A stretch of DNA of 64,000 nucleotides, taken from positions 11,615 to 75,614 of the forward strand of contig CALKIH010000037.1 of assembly GCA_937995335.1 (NCBI GenBank), given 5' to 3'. This DNA is from UBA2357 sp002344625. GTDB lineage: Bacteria > Pseudomonadota > Gammaproteobacteria > Burkholderiales > Rhodocyclaceae. The position numbers and the translations under genes were made by a program. The notes under the pieces are model-generated. The model was not told the origin of the DNA. It searched no databases and was given only the letters and a program-made list of their open reading frames with translations. Below are positions 37,210 to 46,562 of the stretch, piece after piece (positions within the stretch are counted from its first letter, which is position 1; every line of letters begins with the position of its first letter).

Positions 37210-38940
37210 ATGGCCTTCACGATCCACGGATTGCCTGTTTCGCAAGGCATCGCGATCGGCCATGTCCATCTCGTCTCGCACGCGCTGCTCGAGGTCAGCC
37301 ACTACCACGTCGCCGAGCGCCACATCGCCGGCGAAGTAGCGCGCCTGGATGACGCCGTGGCGACGGTGCAGGGCGAACTGATCGGGCTGAAGGTCTCGGC
37401 GACCACCGGGCAGGCGCACACCGAAGTGGGCGCGTTCGTCGACCTGCAGATGATGATGCTCGAAGACCCAATGCTGGTGGAGGCCGCGCGAGACGTGGTC
37501 AGGGAACGCGGCTGCAATGCCGAATGGGCGCTGGTGCAGCAGATGGAGCACTTGGTCGAACAGTTCGAGCAGATCGAGGACCCCTACCTGCGCGAGCGCA
37601 AGGCGGATGTGGTTCAGGTCGTGGAGCGCCTCGTCAAGTTCCTGCTCGGCCAGCCGGGCAACCTCCCGCCCAAGCGGCGCGACGGCCTCGGCACGGTCGT
37701 GGTCGCCCACGATCTGTCGCCGGCGGACACGATCGGGTTCAGGGATCACAATATCGCCGGTTTCGTCACCGATGTCGGCGGCCCGACCAGCCATACCGCG
37801 ATCGTGGCGCGCAGCCTCTCGATACCGGCGGTGGTCGGCCTGCACCACATCCGCCACCTGGTCGAGGAAGACGAGCTGTTGATCATCGACGGCACGCGCG
37901 GCGTCGTGATCGTCGACCCCGACGAGCGTATCGTCGAAGAGTATCGCCTGCGGCGCACCGAGCTGGGAATCGAGAAATCCAAGCTCAATCGGCTCAAGGA
38001 CACGCGCGCAACGACGCTCGATGGCGAGGCCGTCGCGCTGCTCACCAATATCGAAGGCCCCAAGGACGTGGCCCAGGTACGGGCGGTGAACGCGGACGGC
38101 GTGGGCCTTTACCGGACCGAGTTCCTGTTCATCGGGCGCGACAGCCTTCCCGACGAGGAGGAGCAGTATGAAGCCTACCGGGCGGTGCTCAAGGCCATGG
38201 CGGGCAAGCCGGTCACGATCCGCACCTTCGACGTCGGGTCCGACAAGGCGCTCAACAACACCGAGGCGCGCTTCGAACCCAACCCGGCGCTCGGCCTGCG
38301 GGCAATTCGCTATTCGCTGTCCGAACCGAAGATGTTTCTGACCCAGCTGCGGGCGCTGTTGCGCGCGTCGGTGCATGGCGATCTCAGAATCATGATTCCG
38401 ATGCTCGCCCACGCCCACGAGATCGATCAGACCCTGCTGCTGATCGAGAAGGCCAAGGCCGAGCTGCGCGCCGAACGGATCAAGTTCGAAGAAAAGGTGG
38501 CGGTCGGCGGCATGGTCGAGATTCCAGCCGCGGCACTGGCCCTGGGCATGTTCATCCGGCGGCTGTCCTTCCTGTCGATCGGTACCAACGACCTGATCCA
38601 GTACACCCTCGCGATCGACCGCTCCGACGAGGCAGTGGTGCATCTCTACGACCCCCTCCACCCGGCGGTGCTGAAGCTGATCGGCGGCACCATACAAGCG
38701 GGCGCACGCTTCGGCCTGCCGGTCTCCGTATGCGGGGAAATGGCGGGCGACCCGGCCTACACGTTGCTGTTGCTGGGCATGGGCCTGCGCAATTTCTCGA
38801 TGCATCCGGGCAACATCCTCGAGATCAAGCAGCAGGTCCTGCGCGCCGACGTGGGCGAACTCGCACCGCGGGTACAGCGCATTCTGAAAATGGACGAACA
38901 GTCGAAGGTGCGGGAAGCGGTCGGCCGGCTCGCCATCTGA
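37210..38940 (+). CDS. ptsI: PTS enzyme I (PEP-protein phosphotransferase)
   Basis: A 576-residue cytoplasmic enzyme of normal length. The swivelling His is residue 195 in GGPTSHTAIVARS. The PEP-binding barrel contains GVGLYRTEFLFIGR, ANPALGLRAIRY-like NPALGLRAIR, and the catalytic Cys in PVSVCGEMAGDP. It phosphorylates HPr encoded just upstream. Start ATG lies 5 bp after the ptsH stop. Confidence 0.97.
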   Translation: MAFTIHGLPVSQGIAIGHVHLVSHALLEVSHYHVAERHIAGEVARLDDAVATVQGELIGLKVSATTGQAHTEVGAFVDLQMMMLEDPMLVEAARDVVRERGCNAEWALVQQMEHLVEQFEQIEDPYLRERKADVVQVVERLVKFLLGQPGNLPPKRRDGLGTVVVAHDLSPADTIGFRDHNIAGFVTDVGGPTSHTAIVARSLSIPAVVGLHHIRHLVEEDELLIIDGTRGVVIVDPDERIVEEYRLRRTELGIEKSKLNRLKDTRATTLDGEAVALLTNIEGPKDVAQVRAVNADGVGLYRTEFLFIGRDSLPDEEEQYEAYRAVLKAMAGKPVTIRTFDVGSDKALNNTEARFEPNPALGLRAIRYSLSEPKMFLTQLRALLRASVHGDLRIMIPMLAHAHEIDQTLLLIEKAKAELRAERIKFEEKVAVGGMVEIPAAALALGMFIRRLSFLSIGTNDLIQYTLAIDRSDEAVVHLYDPLHPAVLKLIGGTIQAGARFGLPVSVCGEMAGDPAYTLLLLGMGLRNFSMHPGNILEIKQQVLRADVGELAPRVQRILKMDEQSKVREAVGRLAI

Positions 38941-38998
38941 GCGCCGCGCCGCCACACGCTCATGACGGCGACAAGCACCGCGGCATGCCCCCGCCGGT

Positions 38999-39027
38999 TT
39001 GACTTTTCGCCTCCGTCCCGCTAACTT
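38999..39027 (+). promoter_or_regulatory. Candidate promoter of metXW
   Basis: TTGACT (38999-39004) and TAACTT (39022-39027) are 17 bp apart and would start transcription near 39034, four bases before the riboswitch aptamer. The -10 box is weak, but position relative to the aptamer is fitting. Confidence 0.45.
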
Positions 39028-39037
39028 TGCCCCATAT

Positions 39038-39089
39038 AGCGCCGATTTGAACCACAGCTTGCGGGCGCTCAAGAAATACGGCTAAAGCG
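39038..39089 (+). promoter_or_regulatory. SAM-II (SAM-alpha) riboswitch upstream of metX
   Basis: The segment shows the compact SAM-II pattern: AGCGCCGATTTGAACC, then GCTTGCGGGCGCT forming the first stem by pairing GCGC/GCGC, then AAGAAATAC and GGCTAAAGCG as the pseudoknot strand. It matches the class consensus GCGC-YGAUUUAACC-…-GCUUGC-GCGC-…-GCUAAA. It precedes a methionine-biosynthesis gene, the expected target. SAM binding would lower metXW expression. A terminator begins 7 bases later. Confidence 0.82.
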
Positions 39090-39096
39090 AGGACGA

Positions 39097-39129
39097 CCCA
39101 GTCCGCGTTTTGTGCCCGACTGGGTTTTT
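39097..39129 (+). terminator. Intrinsic terminator in the metX leader
   Basis: CCCAGTC (39097-39103) pairs with GACTGGG (39118-39124), followed directly by TTTTT. It lies between the SAM-II aptamer and the metX start, 20 bp before the start codon, so it probably attenuates metXW transcription. Confidence 0.85.
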
Positions 39130-39149
39130 CATTTTCCGAATCCTGAGAC

Positions 39150-40277
39150 ATGATCCAACCTCAATCCATCGGCGTGGTCGAGCCGCGGCGACTCCGCTTC
39201 ACCGACCCCCTGCGCCTGCGGGGCGGCGGCGTTCTGCCGGAGTACGAACTGGTCTTCGAAACCTATGGCGAGCTCAATGCCAGCCGCAGCAATGCGGTAC
39301 TGGTCTGCCACGCACTATCGGGCTCGCATCATCTCGCCGGGCACCACGCCGGCGAACCCGACAACGTCGGCTGGTGGGACAACCTGATCGGCCCCGGCAA
39401 ACCGCTGGACACGCGCAAGTTCTTCGTGATCGGGGTAAACAACCTCGGCGGTTGTCATGGCACCACCGGACCGGGTTCGATCAACCCGGCCACCGGCAAG
39501 CGCTGGGGGGCCGACTTCCCCTTCGTGACGGTCGAAGACTGGGTGACCGCGCAGGCCCGCCTGGCCGATCAGCTCGGCATCGAGCGCTTTGCCGCGGTCA
39601 TCGGCGGCAGCCTCGGCGGCATGCAGGCGCTCGGTTGGACCCTGCAGTACCCCGCCCGGGTAGCCAATGCGGTGGTGATCGCCGCCGCGCCGCGCCTCTC
39701 GGCCGAGAACATCGCGTTCAACGAAGTCGCCCGCCAGGCCATCCTGACCGACCCCGAATTTCACGGCGGCAATTTCTATGAACACGGCGTGGTGCCGGCG
39801 CGCGGGCTCAAGCTCGCGCGCATGCTGGGCCACATCACCTATCTTTCGGACGATTCGCTGGCCGAGAAATTCGGCCGCGCCCTGCGCCACGGCAAAGCGG
39901 TGTATAGCTACGAGGTCGAGTTCGAGGTCGAGTCCTACCTGCGCTACCAGGGCGACAAGTTTGCCGGCTTCTTCGATGCCAACACCTACCTGCTGACCAC
40001 CAAGGCACTCGACTACTTCGATCCGGCTTTCGAGCATGGCGGCAATCTGCCGGCCGCACTGGCGCGCTCGAGCGCCGATTTCCTGGTGGTGTCGTTCACG
40101 ACCGACTGGCGCTTTCCGCCAGCACGCAGCCGCGAGATCGTCTATGCGCTGCTGCACAACCAGCGCAACGTGAGCTACGCGGAGATTCCCAGCGCGGCCG
40201 GCCACGATTCCTTTCTGCTCGACGATCCGCACTACCACGCGGTCCTGCGCAGCTACTTCGAGCGTGTGGAGATTTGA
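39150..40277 (+). CDS. metX: Homoserine O-acyltransferase MetX
   Basis: A 375-residue alpha/beta-hydrolase-fold enzyme. The nucleophile is Ser154 in GGSLGGMQALGW; the other triad members are the Asp in VSFTTDWRFPP and the His in AAGHDSFLLDD near the C-terminus. It activates homoserine for methionine synthesis. Many proteobacterial MetX proteins use succinyl-CoA rather than acetyl-CoA, so the acyl donor is left open. It is followed by metW, as in other betaproteobacteria, and preceded by the SAM-II element. Confidence 0.95.
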   Translation: MIQPQSIGVVEPRRLRFTDPLRLRGGGVLPEYELVFETYGELNASRSNAVLVCHALSGSHHLAGHHAGEPDNVGWWDNLIGPGKPLDTRKFFVIGVNNLGGCHGTTGPGSINPATGKRWGADFPFVTVEDWVTAQARLADQLGIERFAAVIGGSLGGMQALGWTLQYPARVANAVVIAAAPRLSAENIAFNEVARQAILTDPEFHGGNFYEHGVVPARGLKLARMLGHITYLSDDSLAEKFGRALRHGKAVYSYEVEFEVESYLRYQGDKFAGFFDANTYLLTTKALDYFDPAFEHGGNLPAALARSSADFLVVSFTTDWRFPPARSREIVYALLHNQRNVSYAEIPSAAGHDSFLLDDPHYHAVLRSYFERVEI

Positions 40278-40279
40278 GC

Positions 40280-40867
40280 ATGGGCTATCGCTACGATTTC
40301 GAAGTCATCACCGAATGGATCTCACCCGGCGAGAAGGTGCTAGACCTGGCCTGCGGCGACGGCAGCCTGCTCAGGCACCTGAACGACGTGCGCCAGGTGC
40401 GCGGCTACGGGGTGGAGAAAGACCCTGAAAAGCTGGTCTCCTGCATCGCCAACGGCATCAACGTGTTGCAGTTCGATCTCGAAAAAGGACTGGCCGGATT
40501 CGAGGACGGATTCTTCGACCATGTGCTCATGAGCCTGTCGCTGCAGGCCATCCACAACACCCAGGGCATTCTCGCCGAAATGCTCAGGGTCGGGCGCGAG
40601 GTGGTGATCAGCTTCCCGAACTTCGGGTACTGGCGCCACCGCCAGAGCATTCTGAACGGCCGCATGCCGGTTTCGGAAAGCCTGCCGCACCAGTGGTTCA
40701 ACACCCCCAACGTACGCTTCTTCACGATCGCCGACTTCGATGCCTTGTGCGAGCAGAACGGTATCGCGGTGCGCGAGCGGCTCGCGTTCGACGAGGGCAA
40801 GCGGGTTACCGAAGAACCCAACTTCCTGGCCAGCGTCGCGGTTTACCGCCTCGGCCGGGCGCGCTGA
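40280..40867 (+). CDS. metW: Methionine biosynthesis protein MetW
   Basis: A 195-residue SAM-methyltransferase-fold protein. VLDLACGDGSLLRHL is the SAM-binding motif I; GVEKDPEKLVSCIANGINVLQFDLEKGL and MSLSLQAIHNTQGILAEMLRVGREVVISFPNFGYW are family blocks. MetW accompanies MetX and in some bacteria is required for its activity. The ATG at 40280, 2 bp after the metX stop, is preceded by GGAG. Confidence 0.94.
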   Translation: MGYRYDFEVITEWISPGEKVLDLACGDGSLLRHLNDVRQVRGYGVEKDPEKLVSCIANGINVLQFDLEKGLAGFEDGFFDHVLMSLSLQAIHNTQGILAEMLRVGREVVISFPNFGYWRHRQSILNGRMPVSESLPHQWFNTPNVRFFTIADFDALCEQNGIAVRERLAFDEGKRVTEEPNFLASVAVYRLGRAR

Positions 40868-40894
40868 AGAGCGCGGGCATCGAGCCACGCCGGT

Positions 40895-41701
40895 TCAACC
40901 GGCGCCGATCGACGCCTCGCCCCGCCGGAAGGCATCCGAAAACCGCTCGAGTCCGTGCGAGCCGCCATTGACCAGGCGGCGCGCGCGGCGCAAATCATCC
41001 GCGAGCAAGGCCTCCTTGATCTGGCGCTCCTTGTCCTTGAGAAAGGCCACAAGCAGGCGTGCCGCGAGCAAGGGCTCGGAAGCCCGTTCGGGATCGTCGA
41101 CCAAGGTCTCGCCCAAACCCAGTGCCTGGCCGTAGCGGCCGTAGTTGAAACGCCCGGTCAGCTGCACATAGCCGCGCCCGCGAAAGCGCTCGCCGTCCGG
41201 CGCCCCTTGATTGCCAAGATCGCGGCGCTGGTCGTAGAGGTCGAAAGGGTGCCCGCGCGGAGAGGTGTTGAAGCGCGATACGCCCTCTCCGACCGGCATG
41301 AAGCTCTCGGTTTCGGCGCGAATGGTCGCGAGCGCCATCAACACCATCGGGCGATCGGTGAGTTCGCGTTCGAGCAGCGCTTCGCACACCGGGGGAAGGT
41401 TCTCGCGAATGTTACGAAGAGGCGTGAACGGAAACATCTCCGACACCGCCTGAACATCGACCGCGGGCAGGACGTTCGGCCAAGTGTCGTCCGCCCGCGC
41501 CAGACCGAGCGCCGCCAGCGTGCGCGCCCCGGCCACACCGTCGGCAAGCAGATCGGCACCGATCTGGAAACCGATCAGCGCCGCCTCGGTGCCGGCGCCG
41601 AACTTGCCATCGACGAGACCAGGGTCGAAACCCTGCGCTTTGAGTGCTTTTTGCAGGCGTTTTACCGCCGCGCCACTGTCACCACGCCTGAGATCCGCCA
41701 T
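40895..41701 (-). CDS. Peptidoglycan-binding/GH19-like hydrolase
   Basis: A 268-residue protein with an N-terminal PG_binding_1 domain (LRRGDSGAAVKRLQKALKAQG…FGAGTEAALIGFQ, about 3-68) and a chitinase class I (GH19)-like domain from about 90. The latter has the acidic residue in ATIRAETESFMPVGEG, and GRGYVQLTGRFNYGRYGQAL, a typical GH19 segment. No signal peptide is present, as in phage endolysins. Start ATG at 41699-41701 has GGGAG upstream; a GTG two codons earlier is possible. No other phage genes are near. Confidence 0.82.
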   Translation of the reverse strand: MADLRRGDSGAAVKRLQKALKAQGFDPGLVDGKFGAGTEAALIGFQIGADLLADGVAGARTLAALGLARADDTWPNVLPAVDVQAVSEMFPFTPLRNIRENLPPVCEALLERELTDRPMVLMALATIRAETESFMPVGEGVSRFNTSPRGHPFDLYDQRRDLGNQGAPDGERFRGRGYVQLTGRFNYGRYGQALGLGETLVDDPERASEPLLAARLLVAFLKDKERQIKEALLADDLRRARRLVNGGSHGLERFSDAFRRGEASIGAG

Positions 41702-41803
41702 GACCACGCCGCTCCCGCCGAAAGGCCGCCGCGCGACCCTGCTTCACTATAGACGGCGTCTGAGCGGTGGCAAGTCCGCATCCGTCCGGCCTATCGACGG
41801 CGC

Positions 41804-42121
41804 TCAGCCGACCACGAAACCGGGCACGTCCACGCGCAGGACGGGGCGATCGAGACACACCGCGACCACGGTCACGAACTGCCGCGCCCACTCGCCGCCC
41901 TGGGCGAAGCGCGATTCGCCACCGTACTTCGCCACGTTCAGAATCATGTCGAGCACCAGCACCTTGCCCATCGGATTGGACGGTGTGCATTCGAGCGCCT
42001 CGAACTCCCTGGCCAGCCACGATCGCGCCTGATCCTTGGCCATTCCCGACTTGTCGGCGGCACTGACGGCAAATTCGTATTCCCGGTTCTGCCCGAATGA
42101 AACGGTGATCGTGTGGCTCAT
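41804..42121 (-). CDS. Small conserved-looking protein of unknown function
   Basis: A 105-residue protein starting MSHTITVSFG. It is soluble, without recognisable domain; FEALECTPSNPMGKVLVLDMILNVAKYG and the terminal RPVLRVDVPGFVVG are its most structured parts. The reading frame has normal high-GC codon use. A longer start at 42190 adds 23 residues. It lies between the GH19-like gene (same strand) and the divergent GGDEF-EAL gene. Confidence 0.6.
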   Translation of the reverse strand: MSHTITVSFGQNREYEFAVSAADKSGMAKDQARSWLAREFEALECTPSNPMGKVLVLDMILNVAKYGGESRFAQGGEWARQFVTVVAVCLDRPVLRVDVPGFVVG

Positions 42122-42355
42122 GTCGCTGGCTCCTGCCTGAACGGAAAGGGTGTCAGTGCGCATTGTCGACCGGTCGGCCCGGCCAGGCAAGCCCGCGCGG
42201 CGGCGAACGACGGGAAAGCCGCTGGCAGGCGAGCATACTCGGTCAGGCTACTGTAAATGGATTGCCTCACCGGCTATCCTGACGGAAAGCCGCGCGTTGC
42301 CTCACTGGCGGGACGGCCCGCGGCGACCCGAAGGATGAACCACCCGACATGACCC

Positions 42356-45211
42356 ATGTATCGCGATAACGACGAAACCGCGCTTCTGCGTACGCAGCTG
42401 GAACTCGTACTCGAGGTCGCGCAACTCGGCGCGTGGACCCACGACCTGCGCGACCGCCGGCTCACGCTGACCGGCCGGGCACGCGCGCTGCTGGCAATGG
42501 CACCGGACGAAGCCGCGACCGTCGAGAGCATCGCGGCGCACGTGCATCCCGACGATAGGGCGCGGGTCGCCGCCGCGCTGGTCGGCGCCCTGACGCCGGA
42601 TGCAGATCCGTGCCTCGGCTTTCGGGTCGGTCGAGCCGACGCGGAAGCCGTCACCGTCGAGGCGCGGGTACACATCGAACGCGACCCCGCCGGACGCGCG
42701 CGGCATGTGCTGGGAACGCTGCGGAACGTATCCACGCAGCACGCGACCGAAGAGGCGCTGCGGCGCCAGACCGCCTACATGGGGGCGATTCTCAAGCATC
42801 TTCCCCAAGGCATCACCGTGTTCGACGCCGACCTGCGCCTGCAGTACTGGAACGAGCGCTTCGCCGAGGTGCTCGACCTGCCGCACGACTTGCTCGAGCG
42901 CGGAGTCGCTTTCGAAAACCTGATCAGGGTGCCGGCGCTGCGCGGCGAGTACGGCCCGGGAGACCCGGACGAACTGGTGCGGGAGCGGCGCGAGCGGGCG
43001 CTGGAGTTCAAGTCGCATCACTTCGAGCGCACCCGCCCGAACGGACGCACTCACTTGATCTCGGGCGGCCCGATGCTGATCGATGGAAAGGCGGTGGGTT
43101 TCATCACGACCTACACCGACATCACCGCTCAGAAAGACAGCGAGAAGGAGCTCGCCAGCCGCAATGCGGTGCTTCAAACCCTGATCGAAAACATGCCGTG
43201 CGGCGTATCGCTGCTCGACCGCGACCTGCGCCTGCTGGCATCGAACGCCGAGTTCCGGCGTGTGCTCGCCCTGCCCGACGCGCTCTTCGACAAGGACGTG
43301 CTGACCCTCCACGACATCCTCCTGTTCAACGCGCAACGCGGCGAATACGGCCCCGGCGACCCTCACGAGATCGCGGAATTCCTGGTGTCGCGGACCCGGG
43401 ATCCGCGCAACCACAACTTCGATCGCGTGCGCCCCGACGGCACGGTGCTCCAGGTCATGGGGCAAACCTTGCCCGACGGCGGTTTCGTCACCCTCTACAA
43501 CGACATCACCGCGCGCAAGGAGGCCGAGAAGCGCCAGGAGCTCGCCGACCTGGTGTTCGAGCAAAGCCCCGAGGCCATCGTGATCGTCGATATCGCGCAG
43601 CGCATCGTGTCGGTCAACCCGGCCTATTGCACGATCAACGCGGTCGCGGCCGCGGACATAATCGGCAAGGTTTTCATCCCGTCGGTCTGCGACGAATCAC
43701 ACCCCGGCGCGATCTCGTCCGAAATGATCTGGCGGCTGCTCAACGCTCAGGGGCGCTTCGTCGGCGAGGCCCTGGGGCGCCGGTCCAACGACGAGGTCTA
43801 TCCGTGCTGGCTGAACATGAGCACCTTGCGCGACGGAGCGAGCGGGCAGGCGAACCACTTCATCGCGATCTTCACCGACATCAGCGAACGCAAGGAGGCC
43901 GAGGCGAGCATCCAGCACCTCGCCCACCATGACCCGCTGACCGGTCTGGCCAATCGCTTCTCGCTTCTCGCGCGGCTCGAGCAGGCCTTGGCCGATGCCA
44001 GCCGCAGCAGATATTCGCTCGCGGTGATGTTCCTCGATCTCGATCGATTCAAGAACATCAACGATTCGCTTGGCCATCACGTGGGCGACGATCTGCTGGT
44101 CAAGGTCGGGGGGCGGCTGTCGCGCAGCGTGCGCAACGCCGACATCGTCGCACGCCTTGGCGGCGACGAATTCGTGGTGGTGCTGCATGGCGTCACCGAC
44201 GCGTCGGTCGCCGCGCATGTCGCCGAAAAGCTGCTGGCCACGCTTTCCGAACCCTATCTGCTCGAAGGCCGCGAACTGCATGTGACGCCGTCGATCGGCA
44301 TCGCGCTCTACCCCGACGACAGCCGCAGCGCGGCCGAGTTGATGCGCAACGCCGATGCCGCGATGTATCACGCCAAGGCGCTCGGACGCGCGAACTTCCA
44401 GTTTTTCACTGACGAGCTCAACCGCGCCTCGGCGGAGCGCCTCGACCTCGAAGGCAAGCTGCGGCGTGCGATCGGCCGCAACGAACTCGAGGTCTGGTAC
44501 CAACCGCAATTGTCGCTGACACACGGGCGCACCGTCGGGGTCGAGGCCTTGTTGCGCTGGCGCCATCCCGAGCACGGCCTGATTTCACCCGGCACGTTCA
44601 TTCCGCTTGCCGAGGAGACACGCCTGATCGTCGAGATCGGAAGCTGGGTCTTGCGCACCGCGTGCATGCAGGCGGTGGCGTGGCACGAACGGGGCCTGGG
44701 GCCGCTGCGCCTGTCGGTGAACCTGTCGCCGAAACAACTGCGCGACAGCGAACTGCTCGCGATCATCGCCGGTATTCTCGACGAGACCGGGCTCGATCCG
44801 CAGCAGCTCGAGCTCGAGATCACCGAAAGCTCGGTGATGGAGCAGCCCGAGAAGGCTGTCGAACTGCTCGGATCGCTCAAGCGCCTGGGCATCAAGATCG
44901 CCATCGATGATTTCGGGACCGGCTATTCGTCGCTTTCCTACCTCAAGTTGTTCCCGATCGATCACCTCAAGATCGACCGCTCCTTCGTGTCCGACATCGA
45001 GAGCGACTCGAACGACGCCGCGATAGTGACGGCGGCCGTGTCGCTCGCGCATAATCTCGGTCTTTCGGTGATCGCCGAAGGGGTCGAGAGCGCGGTCCAG
45101 ACCGAGACGCTGCGCGCGCTCGGCTGCGACGAGCTGCAGGGCTACCACTTCAGCCCCCCCCTGCCCGCCGAAAAGCTCGAACTCTTTCTAATTTCCGGTC
45201 GCCCGTCCTGA
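42356..45211 (+). CDS. PAS-GGDEF-EAL cyclic-di-GMP signalling protein
   Basis: A 951-residue cytoplasmic protein without membrane helices. An N-terminal PAS-like domain (about 1-130) is followed by two PAS_7-type repeats sharing NAQRGEYGPGDP-like motifs (about 135-260 and 265-390), a further PAS domain (about 395-515) and then GGDEF and EAL domains. The cyclase motif is ARLGGDEFVVVLH near residue 600 (intact). The phosphodiesterase motif is GVEALLRWRHP near 730, with later DDFGTGYSSLSYL and IAEGVES. Both activities are possible; which dominates cannot be read. Confidence 0.95.
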   Translation: MYRDNDETALLRTQLELVLEVAQLGAWTHDLRDRRLTLTGRARALLAMAPDEAATVESIAAHVHPDDRARVAAALVGALTPDADPCLGFRVGRADAEAVTVEARVHIERDPAGRARHVLGTLRNVSTQHATEEALRRQTAYMGAILKHLPQGITVFDADLRLQYWNERFAEVLDLPHDLLERGVAFENLIRVPALRGEYGPGDPDELVRERRERALEFKSHHFERTRPNGRTHLISGGPMLIDGKAVGFITTYTDITAQKDSEKELASRNAVLQTLIENMPCGVSLLDRDLRLLASNAEFRRVLALPDALFDKDVLTLHDILLFNAQRGEYGPGDPHEIAEFLVSRTRDPRNHNFDRVRPDGTVLQVMGQTLPDGGFVTLYNDITARKEAEKRQELADLVFEQSPEAIVIVDIAQRIVSVNPAYCTINAVAAADIIGKVFIPSVCDESHPGAISSEMIWRLLNAQGRFVGEALGRRSNDEVYPCWLNMSTLRDGASGQANHFIAIFTDISERKEAEASIQHLAHHDPLTGLANRFSLLARLEQALADASRSRYSLAVMFLDLDRFKNINDSLGHHVGDDLLVKVGGRLSRSVRNADIVARLGGDEFVVVLHGVTDASVAAHVAEKLLATLSEPYLLEGRELHVTPSIGIALYPDDSRSAAELMRNADAAMYHAKALGRANFQFFTDELNRASAERLDLEGKLRRAIGRNELEVWYQPQLSLTHGRTVGVEALLRWRHPEHGLISPGTFIPLAEETRLIVEIGSWVLRTACMQAVAWHERGLGPLRLSVNLSPKQLRDSELLAIIAGILDETGLDPQQLELEITESSVMEQPEKAVELLGSLKRLGIKIAIDDFGTGYSSLSYLKLFPIDHLKIDRSFVSDIESDSNDAAIVTAAVSLAHNLGLSVIAEGVESAVQTETLRALGCDELQGYHFSPPLPAEKLELFLISGRPS

Positions 45212-45233
45212 CGCCGGCCCTGGCAGACTCCGC

Positions 45234-46550
45234 GTGACAATAACCGACGCATCCAAACCAAGCTGGCGTACCGCGCTGCTCAATCGCCGGATGCTGATCT
45301 GCATCTTCACCGGCTTCGCTTCCGGACTACCGCTCTACCTGCTGTTGAACCTGCTACCGGCCTGGCTCAAGACCGAGGGCCTGAGCCTGCGCGCCATCGG
45401 CGCATTCGCGTTGATCCAGTTCCCGTACACCTGGAAGTTCCTGTGGGCCCCGTTACTCGACCGCTACGGCATCCTCCCGTGGCTCGGGCGGCGGCGAAGC
45501 TGGATGCTGCTGTCCCAGCTCGGCCTGCTGGCCGGCATCGCTTGGCTCGGGCGGCTGTCGCCGGTGGAGCAGTTGCCGCTGGTGGTGGGGCTGACTGCGC
45601 TGATCGCGTTTCTCTCGGCCACCCAGGACATCGCGCTGGACGCGTTCCGGCGCGAGATCCTGCCCGACAACGAGCTCGGACTCGGCAATGCGATTCACGT
45701 GAACGCGTACCGGATCGCCGGCCTGGTACCCGGTTCGCTGTCGCTGATCCTGGCCGACCGCCTGCCTTGGGACCAGGTATTCATGATCACCGCGCTGTTC
45801 ATGCTGCCGGGCGTGGCGATGACCTTGTGGGCGCGCGAGCCCGCGGCCGCCTCGGGCACACCACGCACCCTGCGCGCTGCGGTGGTCGAACCGTTCAAGG
45901 AATTCTTCGGCCGGCACGGCGTGCGCTCGGCGCTGCTGGTACTCGCGTTTCTACTCTTCTACAAGCTCGGCGACTCGCTGTGCACCGCGCTCGCAACCCC
46001 GTTCTACCTCGACATGGGCTACAGCAAGACCGACATCGGCATCATCGCCAAGAACGCCGGCCTGTGGCCGATGGTCATCGGCGGCATCCTGGGCGGGATC
46101 TGGATGATCAAGCTCGGCATCAACCGGGCCCTGTGGCTGTTCGGGGTCGTGCAACTGGTCACGATCCTCGGCTTCGTGTGGCTCGCATGGCTGGGGCCGG
46201 CGCCGTCCGACGCCGGGCGCCTGGTGGCACTCGCGGTCGTGATCGCCGGCGAGGCGATCGGCGCGGGGCTGGGCACCACCGCATTCGTCGCCTTCATGGC
46301 GCGCGCGACCCATCCGGCCTATACGGCGACCCAGTTCGCGCTGTTCACCAGCCTCATGGCGGTGCCGCGCACCTTCATCAATGCCTCTGCCGGCTGGCTG
46401 GTGGAGTGGATGGGATGGCTGGATTTCTTCTGGGCGTGCTTTTTCCTGGCCATTCCAGGCATGCTCCTGCTCTTCGCCGTCGCGCCCTGGAACGGCGAGG
46501 CCCGCTCCATCGCCGACATGCCGGGCAAAGCCCAGCAGTCCGGCACTTAG
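45234..46550 (+). CDS. MFS transporter, AmpG-like
   Basis: A 438-residue carrier with about twelve hydrophobic helices. FTGFASGLPLYLLLNLLPAWLKTEG at the N-terminus and the helix 2-3 loop APLLDRYGILPWLGRRRSWML resemble AmpG, the muropeptide permease; STQDIALDAFRREIL-like ATQDIALDAFRREIL is another AmpG block. Import of anhydro-muropeptides for cell-wall recycling is likely but not certain. The start is GTG, 22 bp after the GGDEF-EAL gene. Confidence 0.82.
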   Translation: MTITDASKPSWRTALLNRRMLICIFTGFASGLPLYLLLNLLPAWLKTEGLSLRAIGAFALIQFPYTWKFLWAPLLDRYGILPWLGRRRSWMLLSQLGLLAGIAWLGRLSPVEQLPLVVGLTALIAFLSATQDIALDAFRREILPDNELGLGNAIHVNAYRIAGLVPGSLSLILADRLPWDQVFMITALFMLPGVAMTLWAREPAAASGTPRTLRAAVVEPFKEFFGRHGVRSALLVLAFLLFYKLGDSLCTALATPFYLDMGYSKTDIGIIAKNAGLWPMVIGGILGGIWMIKLGINRALWLFGVVQLVTILGFVWLAWLGPAPSDAGRLVALAVVIAGEAIGAGLGTTAFVAFMARATHPAYTATQFALFTSLMAVPRTFINASAGWLVEWMGWLDFFWACFFLAIPGMLLLFAVAPWNGEARSIADMPGKAQQSGT

Positions 46551-46562
46551 CCACTCCGATCC

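Noticed and set aside
40895..41701. A prophage remnant around the GH19-like gene
   Set aside because: No holin, spanin, tail or integrase genes occur on either side; neighbours are metW and a c-di-GMP protein.
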